A DNA stretch of 64,000 nt from Dromaius novaehollandiae (lineage: Eukaryota > Chordata > Aves > Casuariiformes > Dromaiidae). Below the pieces are notes generated by a model. It did no database searches, had not been told where the DNA came from, and worked only from the letters and a program-made list of their open reading frames with translations. Location of the stretch: NCBI RefSeq assembly GCF_036370855.1, contig NC_088112.1, positions 17,848,469 through 17,912,468 on the forward strand, in the 5' to 3' direction. This document shows, piece after piece, positions 23,641 to 36,300 of this stretch (its first letter is position 1; each line of letters begins with the position of its first letter). Position numbers and translations under genes: made by a program.

Positions 23641-26600
23641 GCGAGGGCAAACAAATACTGTACAAATCTGGTACTGTCTCCTGCCTTAGATCCCCAAAGG
23701 CAGACCGGAGAAGGAAGAGCAAGGCGCTGACGGGACAGGACTGTCGGAGCAGTGTGTCCCACACAGCAGAGCGGGAAGTGGAGGCAGTTCCCTTTCAAAG
23801 GGAAAAGGAGAACTGCTCCCCATATGTATTGTCATGGTCACTGCAGAAATCCTCCTTTAGTGTAGAGCTTCCTCTATATCTATTGCAAAGGCTTGGGAAA
23901 ACCAGCAAGCATGTGCATAGAAATGTTTTTCCAGCATCTGAATAACAATTGGAAACGCAATGTTTGTTGCGTTCAAGGTGCGGTTTGCACACTGCCTGGG
24001 CACCCTGGGGAGCTTTCACTGATGTCATTTGGAGAAGTGCATCTGGACTGAAGGCAGGAGTGAGCCAAGGGTTTCTCAGAGGGATGGAGAGAGGAACCAA
24101 AATGAAAATTGTAGAGAAAGCAGCGCGTGTTGACTGTTTCACATTAGCAGATCTTGTTCTTACATTGCCTCCCGAGGGAAAGGTGTTTGGGGCAGTGTCT
24201 CTTGGGCCTTTCAGGTGCCTCTGGCTGATGTTTCTAACATGATCCTGTGCTGATAAGGGGGATGGACTAGCCCTATTTCTTCCGCATTACTCCAGATAGC
24301 TCCTGGTTTCCAAATGCCAGAGCCATGCAAACTGACACTGCACCTGCCTGGCTGATTCAGCAGGGAAAGAAACCCGTGCCAGAGCTCAGGGCCAAAGCCC
24401 CGGTCAGCAGAGCTGCTCTGAGATGGGCTGGAACATTGCCTTAGGCATATTATGAAAGCACAAATTGCTTATTCCCTTTCTGTGTCTGCAAAATGAACGT
24501 TATGGGTCCAAGACGCAACTTGATTCCCTGTATTGTGCTCGTGACAACAGTCAGTGAGGCCGAGATGATTTTACCAGTAGGCCAGCTTGAAAACCCCAGC
24601 ATTGACTGTTACCTTGACACACAGGAGAAGGCTCTGGGATGCAGAAAAATAAACAGGCAGAGATTTGACATTTTCGTTGTCTGATGTACTGATGTCTTCA
24701 GTCTTGCCCCTGTTCCAGTGTTACTCCTCTGTGATGATCTGCTGTCCTGGTTCTGTGCGCAGTTTGTACCTGTGTTTCCTTTGGGTGGCTTTTTCCTGCT
24801 GTCCTGGGATGAGGATTGCCCCAAAGAGAGGTAGGCAAGCACAGGAAGGCCACTAATTCTTGAGACTGTGTTGTGCCATAAAAAGCTCCTGCTTTATTGT
24901 GGTCCAAAGCTCAGCTATGAAACAAAAGCATCTCAAGTGTATTTGGTGGTGCTTTAAATTCCAGACTAGCTGATCCTTCTGAGAGCAGACCCTGGCTTTG
25001 CTTGTGGGCACCAGATCAACTCAAATGCTGACCGTCTCCAGACCCCTCCCAGGAGCACAGTTTGTCTGTTGATTCTTTGTGCTCTGTATGGTGCCCACAG
25101 AGTATTTGCATAAACCTGTTCAGACCCTTGTGACCATGTTCTGTTCCTGCTTTACTTCCACAGCAGTGGTAGATCATCTTCCCAAAGTGTTGGCCATGTG
25201 CTGTCACCAAGGTCCTTCCCAGACTGGTGGGAAAAGACCAGAAAGGCCACAGTTGGTAGAATTGTACCTGAAATCTGCATTTTGGCATTTCAAAAAAAGC
25301 TGGATGGGATACCAGAGCCTGAAAGGTATTAGGGCTCATGAAGTTCACATGCCAGGAAACCCACTACAGAAGCAGCTCAGGTCACTGTGATGTGGATCAG
25401 ACAGGGAGACAGGCGAGTACATGCTGAGAGTCAAGAGACCTTCCGCCAGCATCTCTGTTGCCTCTTGCCAATGCTGCCAGAATAGTGGCAAGGCTGCCAG
25501 TGTAATGTTTTAAGAGTGCTTGTGCTGTGTAGGTGCTTGCATCAGTTCAGCCCCAGTTCAGATTGGTATGTAGGCAATGGCATTGGAAGCCCTTCAGTGA
25601 TATCTGATGGAGAGTGGACCAGGCTCTACCAGCCATGGAAACTGGAATACCAGCCTTGCAAGTTTATATCTGCTTATCTTCCAACTGTAAAAAAAAAACA
25701 CTGGTTTGTTTCACACAAGACTGTGAGTAGGTTTTTGGGTTCTGTGAGTGCTTAAAATATTGAAAAGGCTGTCTCTAGCAGAGTAGAAGAGGCATGGGTT
25801 CAATATTAGCAGCAGAAGAGATCTTTTTTGCAAAGATATGCGATAAAGTGAAATGTTTTTAGAAATGTGAACAGACTTTTGCCTGAAATTTTATAAAAAA
25901 AAAGGCAGAATACCAGAAAACATATACAAAAAAGAATACTTTAATATGATAAAGTATTCACCCTAGCATCGCCTTCAAAGGGTGTCATTGCTGTCGGAGA
26001 GCAGCATAAAGCCAAAGATGTAAGGTTTTGGTGTTTTACTACCTGCTTGGGCTGGGGCCACTGAAGTGATCCCCACCATGAGCACTGCACGGATAATGGG
26101 TGCCGGTCTGTTGACTTACCAGCTCATGAGATGGTGTGTGCTAATATTACATCATTCTGATTAATTTTTTTCACTTGAGTTTGCACATGTGTTAGCCTTC
26201 CTCCATAGATAAACCAGGAATTATTGGTGCATTCCACTCAATTGTTTGGCAGCTGCTAAAACCATGACAAAACTGATCCCCCTGAATTGGTAAAATGGCA
26301 ATTGGGAAGACTTAATTAGATTCACAGACTTCTGAAATCTTACTGCTTTCTGGGCCTGGCTTTAGCCCACCACCATGTACTTCTACCTTTGCTTAGCATT
26401 AGCCCTGCACTAGTAAGCAGAGTCACTTGCTTCCTTGTTTAGAAGTATTTGACCTTAAGATACAAAATTATCTCAAGAAGGTAACTTTCAGAGCGTGGAA
26501 ACTTGTGTGTCAAGACTCAGGATCACGTAATCAATATATAGATTTTATTTATATCTTTAACTCTTTCTTATTTATTCTAATTACTGTTTCAAGTAACTAG

Positions 26601-29600
26601 TTTAGCAAGACCAGCTTGAAAGATGAATGACAGTGAATCTTGGGAAGAAGAGAATTTTTTTCCTCTACAAAAGGACCAGAGCAATTTGTACCCATAATTT
26701 GCGAGCTGCCTGACCCACCCTCCCACCCATTTTATTTTTTCCTAGAAACAAAGATGCTGTTCATATAAGTCACCATTTCAACAAAAGGGTCGCTTACCTT
26801 TCATAAAAAAAAAATGAGTGATATAAATATTCTCCATATGGTGCTACTGGACTGTATTATTGAAATAAGTCAGTGTTTGTGGCGTGTGCAGCCTCACATT
26901 TTACGATGCCACTTGAAAAATGTGAGACGTTTGTACGAGTTATATGAAAATGGTGACAAAACTATATGAAATAGATATTTTCCAAAGGAGAGCAACTTCG
27001 CATGTGATAGAAGCAGAAGAACATGTATGACCAAGCACTGCCAGCACTGGGGTGGAAGATTTCAGCCCATGTCACTGTGGGGCTTTGCAGGTTACTGGAT
27101 TCTTTTTCCAGCATCCGCTGTGCCTCTGCCAGGACTGAGTGCTTACAGGGACCGAGGAGATGGCTGCAAATATCTTTTCTGTGTGGCTTTCAGAAACTTG
27201 AAAGCAGGTTTTTCAAGAGCACTGCTATGGCTGCTAGGTAGTACTGAGGCTGTCCACCTGCAGCCATGGTTTACTACTGAGCTCAGTACCAGAAAAGTAG
27301 ACACAGAATAATCCAGGGAAGGTTATCTTTGGCCTTTTAAGAGACTTATTTTTACCTAATAATGTTTGCTAGAGCGGAGTGGACCACTTCACATCTGGTG
27401 TCTCACACAGGAATGCAGCGGTTTGCATTGGTGAGCAGAGCCAAGGTCTTTTTAGCAAGAGAAGAACAAGGGTGGTGGGGAGAAAGCTGGGTTTAGATTT
27501 GGATCATGAGACTGTGCCTTGGGCAGCTGAAGAGGTTACCGCAGCCTCCCTTTCCTCCAAAAAACTGTGTTCCACCTTCCTCATCCACTATAAGAACGGG
27601 GACGTGCGACAGTAAAGACCAAGGAACAAGGAGCTTCTTCAGGCAATGTCTGATGATTATATTTAGTCTCTGAGCCTTCGCTGTATTATCTCCTTAAACT
27701 GTGTGCCTGACAATTTTGCTTTAGCGCAGTTGAACGTATTGCCAGCCTGAGCTGCAGAAGAAAAGCACACACTCGCAAGCCTGCCGCAGAATTACCCGGG
27801 AGGATTTGGAGTTAATCTCACGCCGCGGCACCTGCCCAGTGCAACGCTTCCGTTTTGCGCAGCTCTTTCTAGGAGCTGTTATCAGGAGGAGTTGCTGTAT
27901 GCAAATTCAAAAGATGGAACCTTTTGTCTTTCCAGCATTTTTCATTTTAATTACTGAAAAAAAGCAATTTCATTTTCCCAGTTCTGGGCTCTGGACATGG
28001 AGATGCCCCGTCTGAGGGCTGGGAATATTGATGTATTTCGTGGTGTCTCTAGATACAGCATTCACAAACCAGTGGGTGGTGGGACTGACAAAACCCATGT
28101 GCTGATGATTTGTACTGCAGGCAGCAACACAAAGTGGAGGACTTTTTCGTTAATGAATATTGAACTTCTCCTGTCTTAACAGCATTTGCTCTGCAAATGA
28201 GCAACTTTGTGCCAGGCTGAGCTGTAGATGTGAGGACTGCTTGCTAATCATTAATTCATGTCTGGGTGACGAGTATCCTGGGAACAGGGCTTTGCTGGTC
28301 ACTCAGCAGTTGGTGTCATGCCATATGATTATTTCTTTCAACATCTTGTGTTTAGTTCTGATTATTTTCCCCCTGAAAGCCAAGAGTTTATACTCAGTGT
28401 TGGAAGCTTTTCTCCAGCTGCCCACATTGCATTTTGTGTATGACAATCTCCTCCTTTGCAAAGAATTGATGTAATAAATTCATGCACACTGCAGTCCTTA
28501 AAGTCAGCTCTGTCTGTGGCAGGAGTACCAAAGGGCACATATGTCTCAAACATTGTGCCTCTTGCCTGAAATGGTAATTTTAATGCATGGAGGATCAGCT
28601 TCTGATTTATTTTTGTTAGTGAAGATGAAAATTACTATGATGTTTCAAGTAGGGCGTAAAACAAATATCTCTAATCTCATTCCATGAGGAATGTTAACTC
28701 CAAATTTTATATTGCTTTTCTCTCCCAAACCACAGGAAAATGCTTGGTATGTGACTTAAGTGTCTATTCTATCATGTTGATGTGGGAAGGATTCTCTTTT
28801 CCTCCTCAGCTAGGAAAACTATTTTATTTTCTGTAGTGCTTTTTGCAACGCAGAAGTTTCAGTTTCTTTGATCAGGAAAATTCTGAGTTTTTGACCAGAG
28901 CACAGAAATGTGTGTTTATCCCAATGGACAAAGACCCATTAGGAAATGCCTTCCCAAACAGGACACTGCAGCTGATTTTGATTTAAAAACCTCTGAGATT
29001 GAGAAAAGAGAGATTTGCTTCCAGAAAGCGTACCTGGGCCGTGGGGCCTGTGGAAGGGACTACTCTTATCTTTTACTTGCAGCCTACAGAGGAGGACTAG
29101 TGCTGTCCCAAAGACATTACAGAAATGCAAGTAGCTTCTTGGAGGGTTGACTGTAGATCAAGGTTTTGGGGAACATCCAGGGGCTGGAGTCTCCCTGTTG
29201 TTTCTCCAGCGGTTTTGATATGAGCCAAGTGGAGGAGAAGGCCCTTGTGGACTTTCAGCCCTGTTGTGTCAGTGCTGGGTTCGTTTGCAGCCCACCTCTC
29301 GGCAAGCCACCCACGGCCCCACCGCAGGGCAGCTGACTGTGCAAAGCCAGGCATGGAGGTAGAAAGCCACCGTGGAGGTGGAAAGCTCTGCCACTGCTGC
29401 CGTCCTAGGGGTGACATGTTGGGGCGATCCAGGTATGGTGCGTCACAGCCACTCCAGCTGCTGTAAAATGCCATTCTTGTCCTCTTGCCGTACAGTCCTG
29501 GTCATCCTGTTAACGTGCAAAAATCTGTCTTAACAGCTAGTACCGGCTGTGCCAAACAAATTGCTGAGGATACAGGGATGATTCTGATACTGGGGCTCAG

Positions 29601-32600
29601 CAGTCCTGCTCTGAATTACCAAAAATAAGCATGCAGAATTGGAGTTGTGAACAAGTCATACTAAGGGTTTTTTTCTTCCATAGATACATTAGTAAAAAAA
29701 AAGATTATAGGCAAGCCAGGACTTAGTATCTACATATGAAAAGGTTAACACGTGGTTCTATAACATGGTCCTGTCTTTCTCTGATCACTGTGTAGAGAGA
29801 AACCTGTTCTAAAGGCGTTGGACAACGCTGATGTTTCAGTATGGTTAATTGATAAGAAAATGGTAAAAGGCTTTGGAAAGAATCTTAAAGGACTCAGGTG
29901 TTTCTTACTCATTAACAGAAGATGTGTGTGTACATATGTGCTTGCGTGTTTTTATTTGACAATGCAAAGCATTTGAATTGGAAATCACTGATACAAAAGG
30001 ACAGTTAAGGTTTAGAATGGATTTAATTCAAATTGCCATAGGGAAAAGTCAAGGTCTTAAAGCTGTAAAAAGATGTACTGAGAGGCCTTCACTTCTGTAT
30101 CAATATATTGATTCTACTGAAGATGGAGTGTTTGCATCGTTGGGCCTTCTGGTCGGAAAAGAGAATGTATTTGGGGGAATGGGAAAAATCAGTGAAAGTA
30201 CTGTAAGAAATAAATATTAACGCTTCTTTCTGAAAACGTTGAGAGCTCTTCTGAGGTTTGCTCTATGTTCCAGTAAGTTGGGGGACAGTCCTCCATGTGG
30301 GAACAGCCTTTCAGGTTGAAGAGAAGACCAGTGTGGTCTAAGACTCTGCAGGTATAAGAAAAGATAAGTCATGACTGGAAAATATTTATAATGGTGTGGA
30401 ATTCGCACTGATAAAGTGACACTTCTGCTGTGAATAATTTACCATCATGAAAGTCAGGAGTTTGGCATCCCAGCAGGTTGACTTTGGCTGTTCGCAGGGG
30501 GGAGCTCAGAGATACGGTCCTTAGGAGGTAACGATGGTGCTTATTATTCTGGAGAATAACTCATTTAGTATTTCAGTGTCGGGAATCTGCTCAGGATTAT
30601 CAGCTTTTGGCTCAGGGAATGGATACCTGTGTGTTTGTTGGCAAGACGGTGTCTGCCCCTGTGAGTTACAAGCTTAGGGGTGAAGCACCCAGTGAGCATC
30701 ACTCGCTCTGGGTTGACATCTCACAGAGTTTTGGGTGTCGGGCACAGGGGGACTGCGATACAAAGCTGCCACATCCATCTCCTCCTCCAGTGTGAAGTGG
30801 GAGCCTGTATCCCATGTGTGGTCTCCACCACCACCTCGCACCCGGCTGATACCAGCCCAGGTCGGCCCACGGTGCTGTGGGTGCTCGCCCTGTCCGGTCC
30901 GTACTCCGCAACGCAGCGCGGTGCCCAGATGCTTAGGCTGACTCTGCACAAACCCACTCAGATCGTAGCTCTCTGTTTAGATAAAAGTGCTCTGTGGTCC
31001 CAGGGTACCGAGAGAGGCTGCGAGACATGCTGTCTGCCTGCTGTAGTGCCGAGTACGGTGCCAGTTTGTGACTCCATGCTATAGAGCACACACATGCCCC
31101 GAGGGTCTTTTATCCACAAGAGGCAGCTCATCCCGCTGTCTCCTGAGCTTTTGTATAAACCCACAGGCCCAGCCGCTGTGTTTTCTTTGGCTACTAGAAG
31201 CTTAATCTTTTACTGTACTAATTCCTTTAAGAGATATCAGTATATTTAAGGGTTGCTTAGTCTGTGCCTGAAAATATACTGCTTGTATTTCTGGATGAAG
31301 ATATTCTTGGAATACTTATTTTTTAGTATGAACCCTCCAGTGGGCAATCTTTTATTCCAGAATAATAGGCCTTTCTCCAGTCTAGCATAATGTACTTTCC
31401 GAGTGGAAGTTTGCAGTCTGCTGCACAGGAAATGCACTCTCTTACCAAATCTCCTTAATTAACTGGCACCTATTTAAGGGAACTCTTTCTGTCTTGCAGT
31501 GTTTAAAACATCATCTATCGTGAAAAGTTGCTTTGTTTTTTTGTTTTTTTGGGTTTTTTTTACATCTGAACCCTTTCGGATATTACAAGTAATTTGCTCC
31601 CCCCCACCCCCTGCCTGCTTCTTGATATGAAGAGGGACCTCAGCTTTAAGAATTACAGTTTAAGCCGCCAAGAGCAGTGCGGCAGAGCTGTGCTTGCTGC
31701 CAGGAAGCTGCTCCTGTGCTCAGGATGCTACGTCTCTGCTGTTCGATGCAATTTTCTACGTGATAGAAAAGTAAAGTAGCTTTTTTTTTTTCCATCTCCC
31801 CTCTGTGTAGCCCCCACTACTTCTGGGCGGCGCAATATTAATCTTCTGGCTGCCAATCTACAGAGCTCTTGGCCAAACTGGAGGCACCTAGCAACGCCTG
31901 CACTGCACCAGCTGTATGAGACAAAACCCGTCGCCCTTCCTCGGCGGGCTTTATCGATATAACCATGCAAATGCTTCTGCTCTGCCACCTCATCTTTGCT
32001 CCTTGCTTCGCTTCACTTTGTCATTTCCAGGTCACTTCCCTTGCCTTTGTCAGCATGTTTCGCGTTGCTCCGTGCAGGCGCTGCCCTCAGGAGCGCCGTC
32101 ATGCATACCAAATGCACGTTTGGGACCGCAGCGGGAAGTGGCCCATCCACTCGGGAGCGAGACGTAGCCACAGGGAAGAACAAGCAAGACTTGGGCAGCA
32201 GATCTGCTGGAGCTCAGGTCTCTGAAGCTGTAACAGCACCTATTGCCGCTCTCCTTGAACCAAGGTGCTCGTGTGGTTCCTGTGCAGGTGGATGCACCGA
32301 TTTTGCCATCACTCCGTGCTCTGATTTGTCTTCAGTGGTGCCCGAACCAGCCCATTTGAGCTGTATACTTATCCCCACCGAGCGGAGCGATGTGCCAGCG
32401 GTGCTGCGGCTGAGTCGCCATCAGTGGAACTACTCAGATGGATCAAAGCGAGTTTCTTTGGGGGGTTGTCATTCACACAGAAATGAATTCAAGGAAACCC
32501 CGTTTTATATTCACGGTTAGACCAGATGATCACAGTGGTCTGCGTGTGCACTGTGACTCCTGGTACCTGTTCGCCAAAGTCCCTGGGCCAACACGGCTGC

Positions 32601-33347
32601 AGCTCAGCCTGCAGTGCCTGCCCCAGGAGGGTGGTGGAAGCGGGTGTACTTGTCCCACAACTGGCTGCTGTGGTGGATTTCTGCTCGCTCGAGCCCGTTG
32701 ACTGCCCACGTGCTACCTGCAGCGCAAACGGGCCCTATCTGTTTGACACCTCTTCCATAAAGACACCCTGGTTAGGTGGATCCTGTTGCCTTTCTATCAC
32801 GTGGGTTCTTCCTTCCACATTACAAAAGCATATGAAGCAGAATATATTTGGGAGGGCGGGATTTGGTGTTAAAAGTGGCACTTCTGTGTTTGGCAGGGCT
32901 TTGGCCAACCTTACAGCTGTGTATGGATTGACAGCCAAATGTGCGATTTGCATTTGAGCGTGCCTCTTGGCACAGCTGGGGGAAAGTACCACACCGATTG
33001 CCAGCCACGCGCTGTGATTTAGGTGCATGTTTCTGCATGCGCTGGTTATGCATTATTCTGCAAAGCTGCTGCTTCTGTTGTCTAGCCCCAAAAAGCACCA
33101 GTTTGTGTCTGCCCCCGCACGTGCTGGATGCTGCTTGCTCCCAAGAGTGTGAAGTTTTGCCCTACTTCAGTGAAACTGTGACCTGGTGCCAAAAGGGGCA
33201 GTCGCTTTCTTCTTTCCCAGCTGTGCATCTCCTCGCACTCCCTTGCCTCAGGTTGGTGGACGGGGTGGCTGACGGGTGAGCCGAGGCGGCAGGCTGATCC
33301 TGTGGGGAACGTCGAGTTTTGATAAGGGGAGGAGGAATCCTTGGGGT

Positions 33348-33367
33348 TTTTCTTTTCTTTTCTTTTG
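33348..33367. repeat. (TTTTC)n microsatellite
   Basis: Roughly four TTTTC units occur in a row in intron 1. It is a simple sequence with no apparent role. Confidence 0.8.
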
Positions 33368-36300
33368 ATGTGTTAATTTGCTGCTAGATTGGCAGGCTGG
33401 ATGGGTTCATCCCACTTGTCTCCCAGTTCCTGTATCTGTTGCAAGGGAAGCAACAGGCAGTGGCTGGGGGGAGAGCAGGATCTCACCTTCCCGCTGCTCA
33501 TGGTCACAACAGGTTACATTTACCAGCAAACTGCTGCCTTACCTGCTTACACTTCACCTTGGATGCATTTGCAGATAAGAACTGTTGAGCTTTTATATAT
33601 CTGGTGTTGGGTTCTGAGTTTTAAGATGCAGCCACAAGTAGTTTGGCTCTAAAAAAAGGCTCACATTTTGTGTGCGTGGAGCCATTGATTCACTGTCAAA
33701 CTCTCGGGCTGATCGGGGTGAGAACTGGATGACTGGATGCAAATACTTCCACTCTTCCAGGTACCTCAGTGCCCAAGCCTGAGATTAGGTCCAAGTGGCG
33801 GTGGTGACTCTTCCCAAAACACTTGGTCCCACAGGGAATAGCTGCCCTGCCTAGCTTTGGCCACTCACTTAAGTTCTTGCCCCTGGGTGTCCTGTGCTGC
33901 CGGCGAGGCGCTTGCAGAGGTAAGGGAGCTGAAAGCTGGGAGTATGTTGAATTGCCCAAACCCTCTCTAGTTGGTATGTTTTAAATCCAGTCAAGGAGGA
34001 TGGTTTGTGCTACCCTGTTACTGTTATTTCAAGAGATTGTGTCTTTTGGTGGTTTTATTTTTAATCCTTGGTATAGTTTTTTAAGTGGTACAGAAAGCCA
34101 AGTCCAAGATTCTTGCAACTCAGAAAATCTCAAGGGATATATCAAAAATATTAAATTGGATCCAGTTTTTCAGCTTAGTTGTCAGATCCCTGATTTGGGA
34201 GCCCAAAATATGTGTGACAAAGCCAAGATTCACAAGTATCTGATGTCTCAGAGACATGAGCATGTCTCGGAGCGTGTCTCCAAGATTGCCTTTCATCTTG
34301 CTTTGTAAGAATAAGCACAGTAACACCATGGTATTTGTTGTCAAAATACGACTTCCTTATGTGCGTTTTAGGCACCAGTTCAGCAAAACACAGAACCATG
34401 TGAGCAAGCCCCTCTGCTCAATGCGACCCTTACATGTTTACTTAATTTTGACTGTATATTGGCTGTTGCATGTTGAAGCACGTTTAAATGATTTACTGAC
34501 CTGGGGCCTACATGCAGATGGGAATATTAAAACGAAAGTTCAGGCATCCAACCCAGACTGTGAAGCTGAGATATTTCTTTTTCAAAGCAGTCTTGGGGAT
34601 TTAAGCAAACATTTTCTATTAAGATTAATGGAAGATACATGTCTTAATTCCTGTAGACTGCTTTGAAAACATCAATCAAATGTTATAGTACAAAGCCTTA
34701 AATACGTGGTTTCTTTGCATACCAGGCTGCAGCCTCAGCTCCCCAGGCCTTGCAACGTCTCCCGGTTGTTGCTTTGCAGCAGAACCATAACTGTCCTTAT
34801 CGCGCTGTGTTTCCAGCCACTGCAGTTTTATCTTTAGTTTCATAATACTCAGTTTTATCTTAAAACCATAATTCCTAGTCCTGGATCATCATGGTACAGT
34901 TTCTGTTATTACTTCTACTTAGTTTGTGCTGGCGGCAGGGAGGGAGATGGGCATTTATAGCCTTTATGTTTGTAGAAGAAACACATGAAACACTTGACAG
35001 TGTTCACCACGAACGCCCAGAATCGCAGAGGAAATATAAAATTGATAGACTTGCATGTGTGTTTTTAGATATCGAGGGTTAACGCCAGCCTCCTGCTCTG
35101 CGGGAAGCCTGCTTCGGTGCCGAGGAGCGTTTGGGGCTGGCGACGCCGCACGCGCAGCCCATAATCTCCTGCACGTGCACAAACTAGACACAAAGATCAA
35201 AAGGCTGGCTCGACCCTGCTGTGTTTTAGTGTGTGCCACAGTTAAACTACCCTCCTCCCTGCCTTTCTGGAAAGTACTTACAATTATTCCCAGCTCCTCG
35301 CTTTCCTTAATGCTGTACCCTGTCTCTAATGGCGCCCCGGGGACCGCGGAGAGGCATAGCAAATGTAATTTTCATGTGCTCTCTGTAGAGCTGCTCTGGT
35401 TTTTTGGAGGCAAAACCATGTTTTCCTTCAACTCTGCCTTTTGTGCGGAGGCATCAGTGCTTGAGGCAGAGCGTTTCATTAAAGATTTATGCAAAGCGAG
35501 GGCTGCTCTCCGAGGTGGGAAGGTAAAGCTGTGCTCCAGGCTGCTAATGCGGAGCCAAGCCCGGCGTTTCGTTAGGCGGCAGCGCGGCTCGGCACAGCCT
35601 GACCTTGCCTCCGCGAGAGGGAAACTTGCATCATCCTTTTCTTTGCCACCCCGTAACTTTTAGGCCCGTTTGCATTTGATTTTGAGCGAGGAAACAACCT
35701 GCAAACGGGTCTGGTCAAGCGGGCACTGGAGGAGAGCGTGGGAAGGGGCACGATGGATCCTCCACCCCGAACGTGTTCGGGGGCCCAACGCAAGGGGAGT
35801 TTTGCCTTTTGGTGCTGGGTCAGCAGTTGGCAACCCAATGCGCAACGCACAAATACGCCAAGTTAAAGCTCAGCTGGGAGCAAACCACAGCCACGTGATT
35901 TTGTTCTCTCTGCCCTATCGTTGCTCTTTCAACGGGCACGAGCAGGGCACAGAAGTCAAGGTCAGCTTAGGTGTCCGTCACTGAGACCTCTGATATATTC
36001 ATGCCATTGCAGTAACTTGTGGAAGACATGACTTTTCTCTCTACCTCATTCTCCAGCGCTTTCCTGGTAGGACGTTTGGGAATCCAGGATGTCAGTCAAT
36101 CACGGAGATGCTTGTGCAAATCCAAAAGCACATTTGAGAGCATAAAAGTGTTTGCAGTTTCATGCATACCTGGCGGTCCCAGCAGCTGCGGTGCTGCTGG
36201 AGGTCTGGCGTGGAGCCGTGAGCAAGGACTGGGCTGTGCCCATCCGTAGCAGGTTGTGCGGAGCCCAAGGAGCCTCTGTCTGACAGCACTAAATAGGAAT

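Noticed and set aside
32510..32550. Short phrase like a CR1 3' end (GTTAGACCAGATGATCACAG)
   Set aside because: Only about 30 bp match and the flanks do not continue the CR1 order, so a chance match or unverifiable relic.
35055..35663. 202-codon frame
   Set aside because: It coincides with CpG-rich patches and has no recognisable family.
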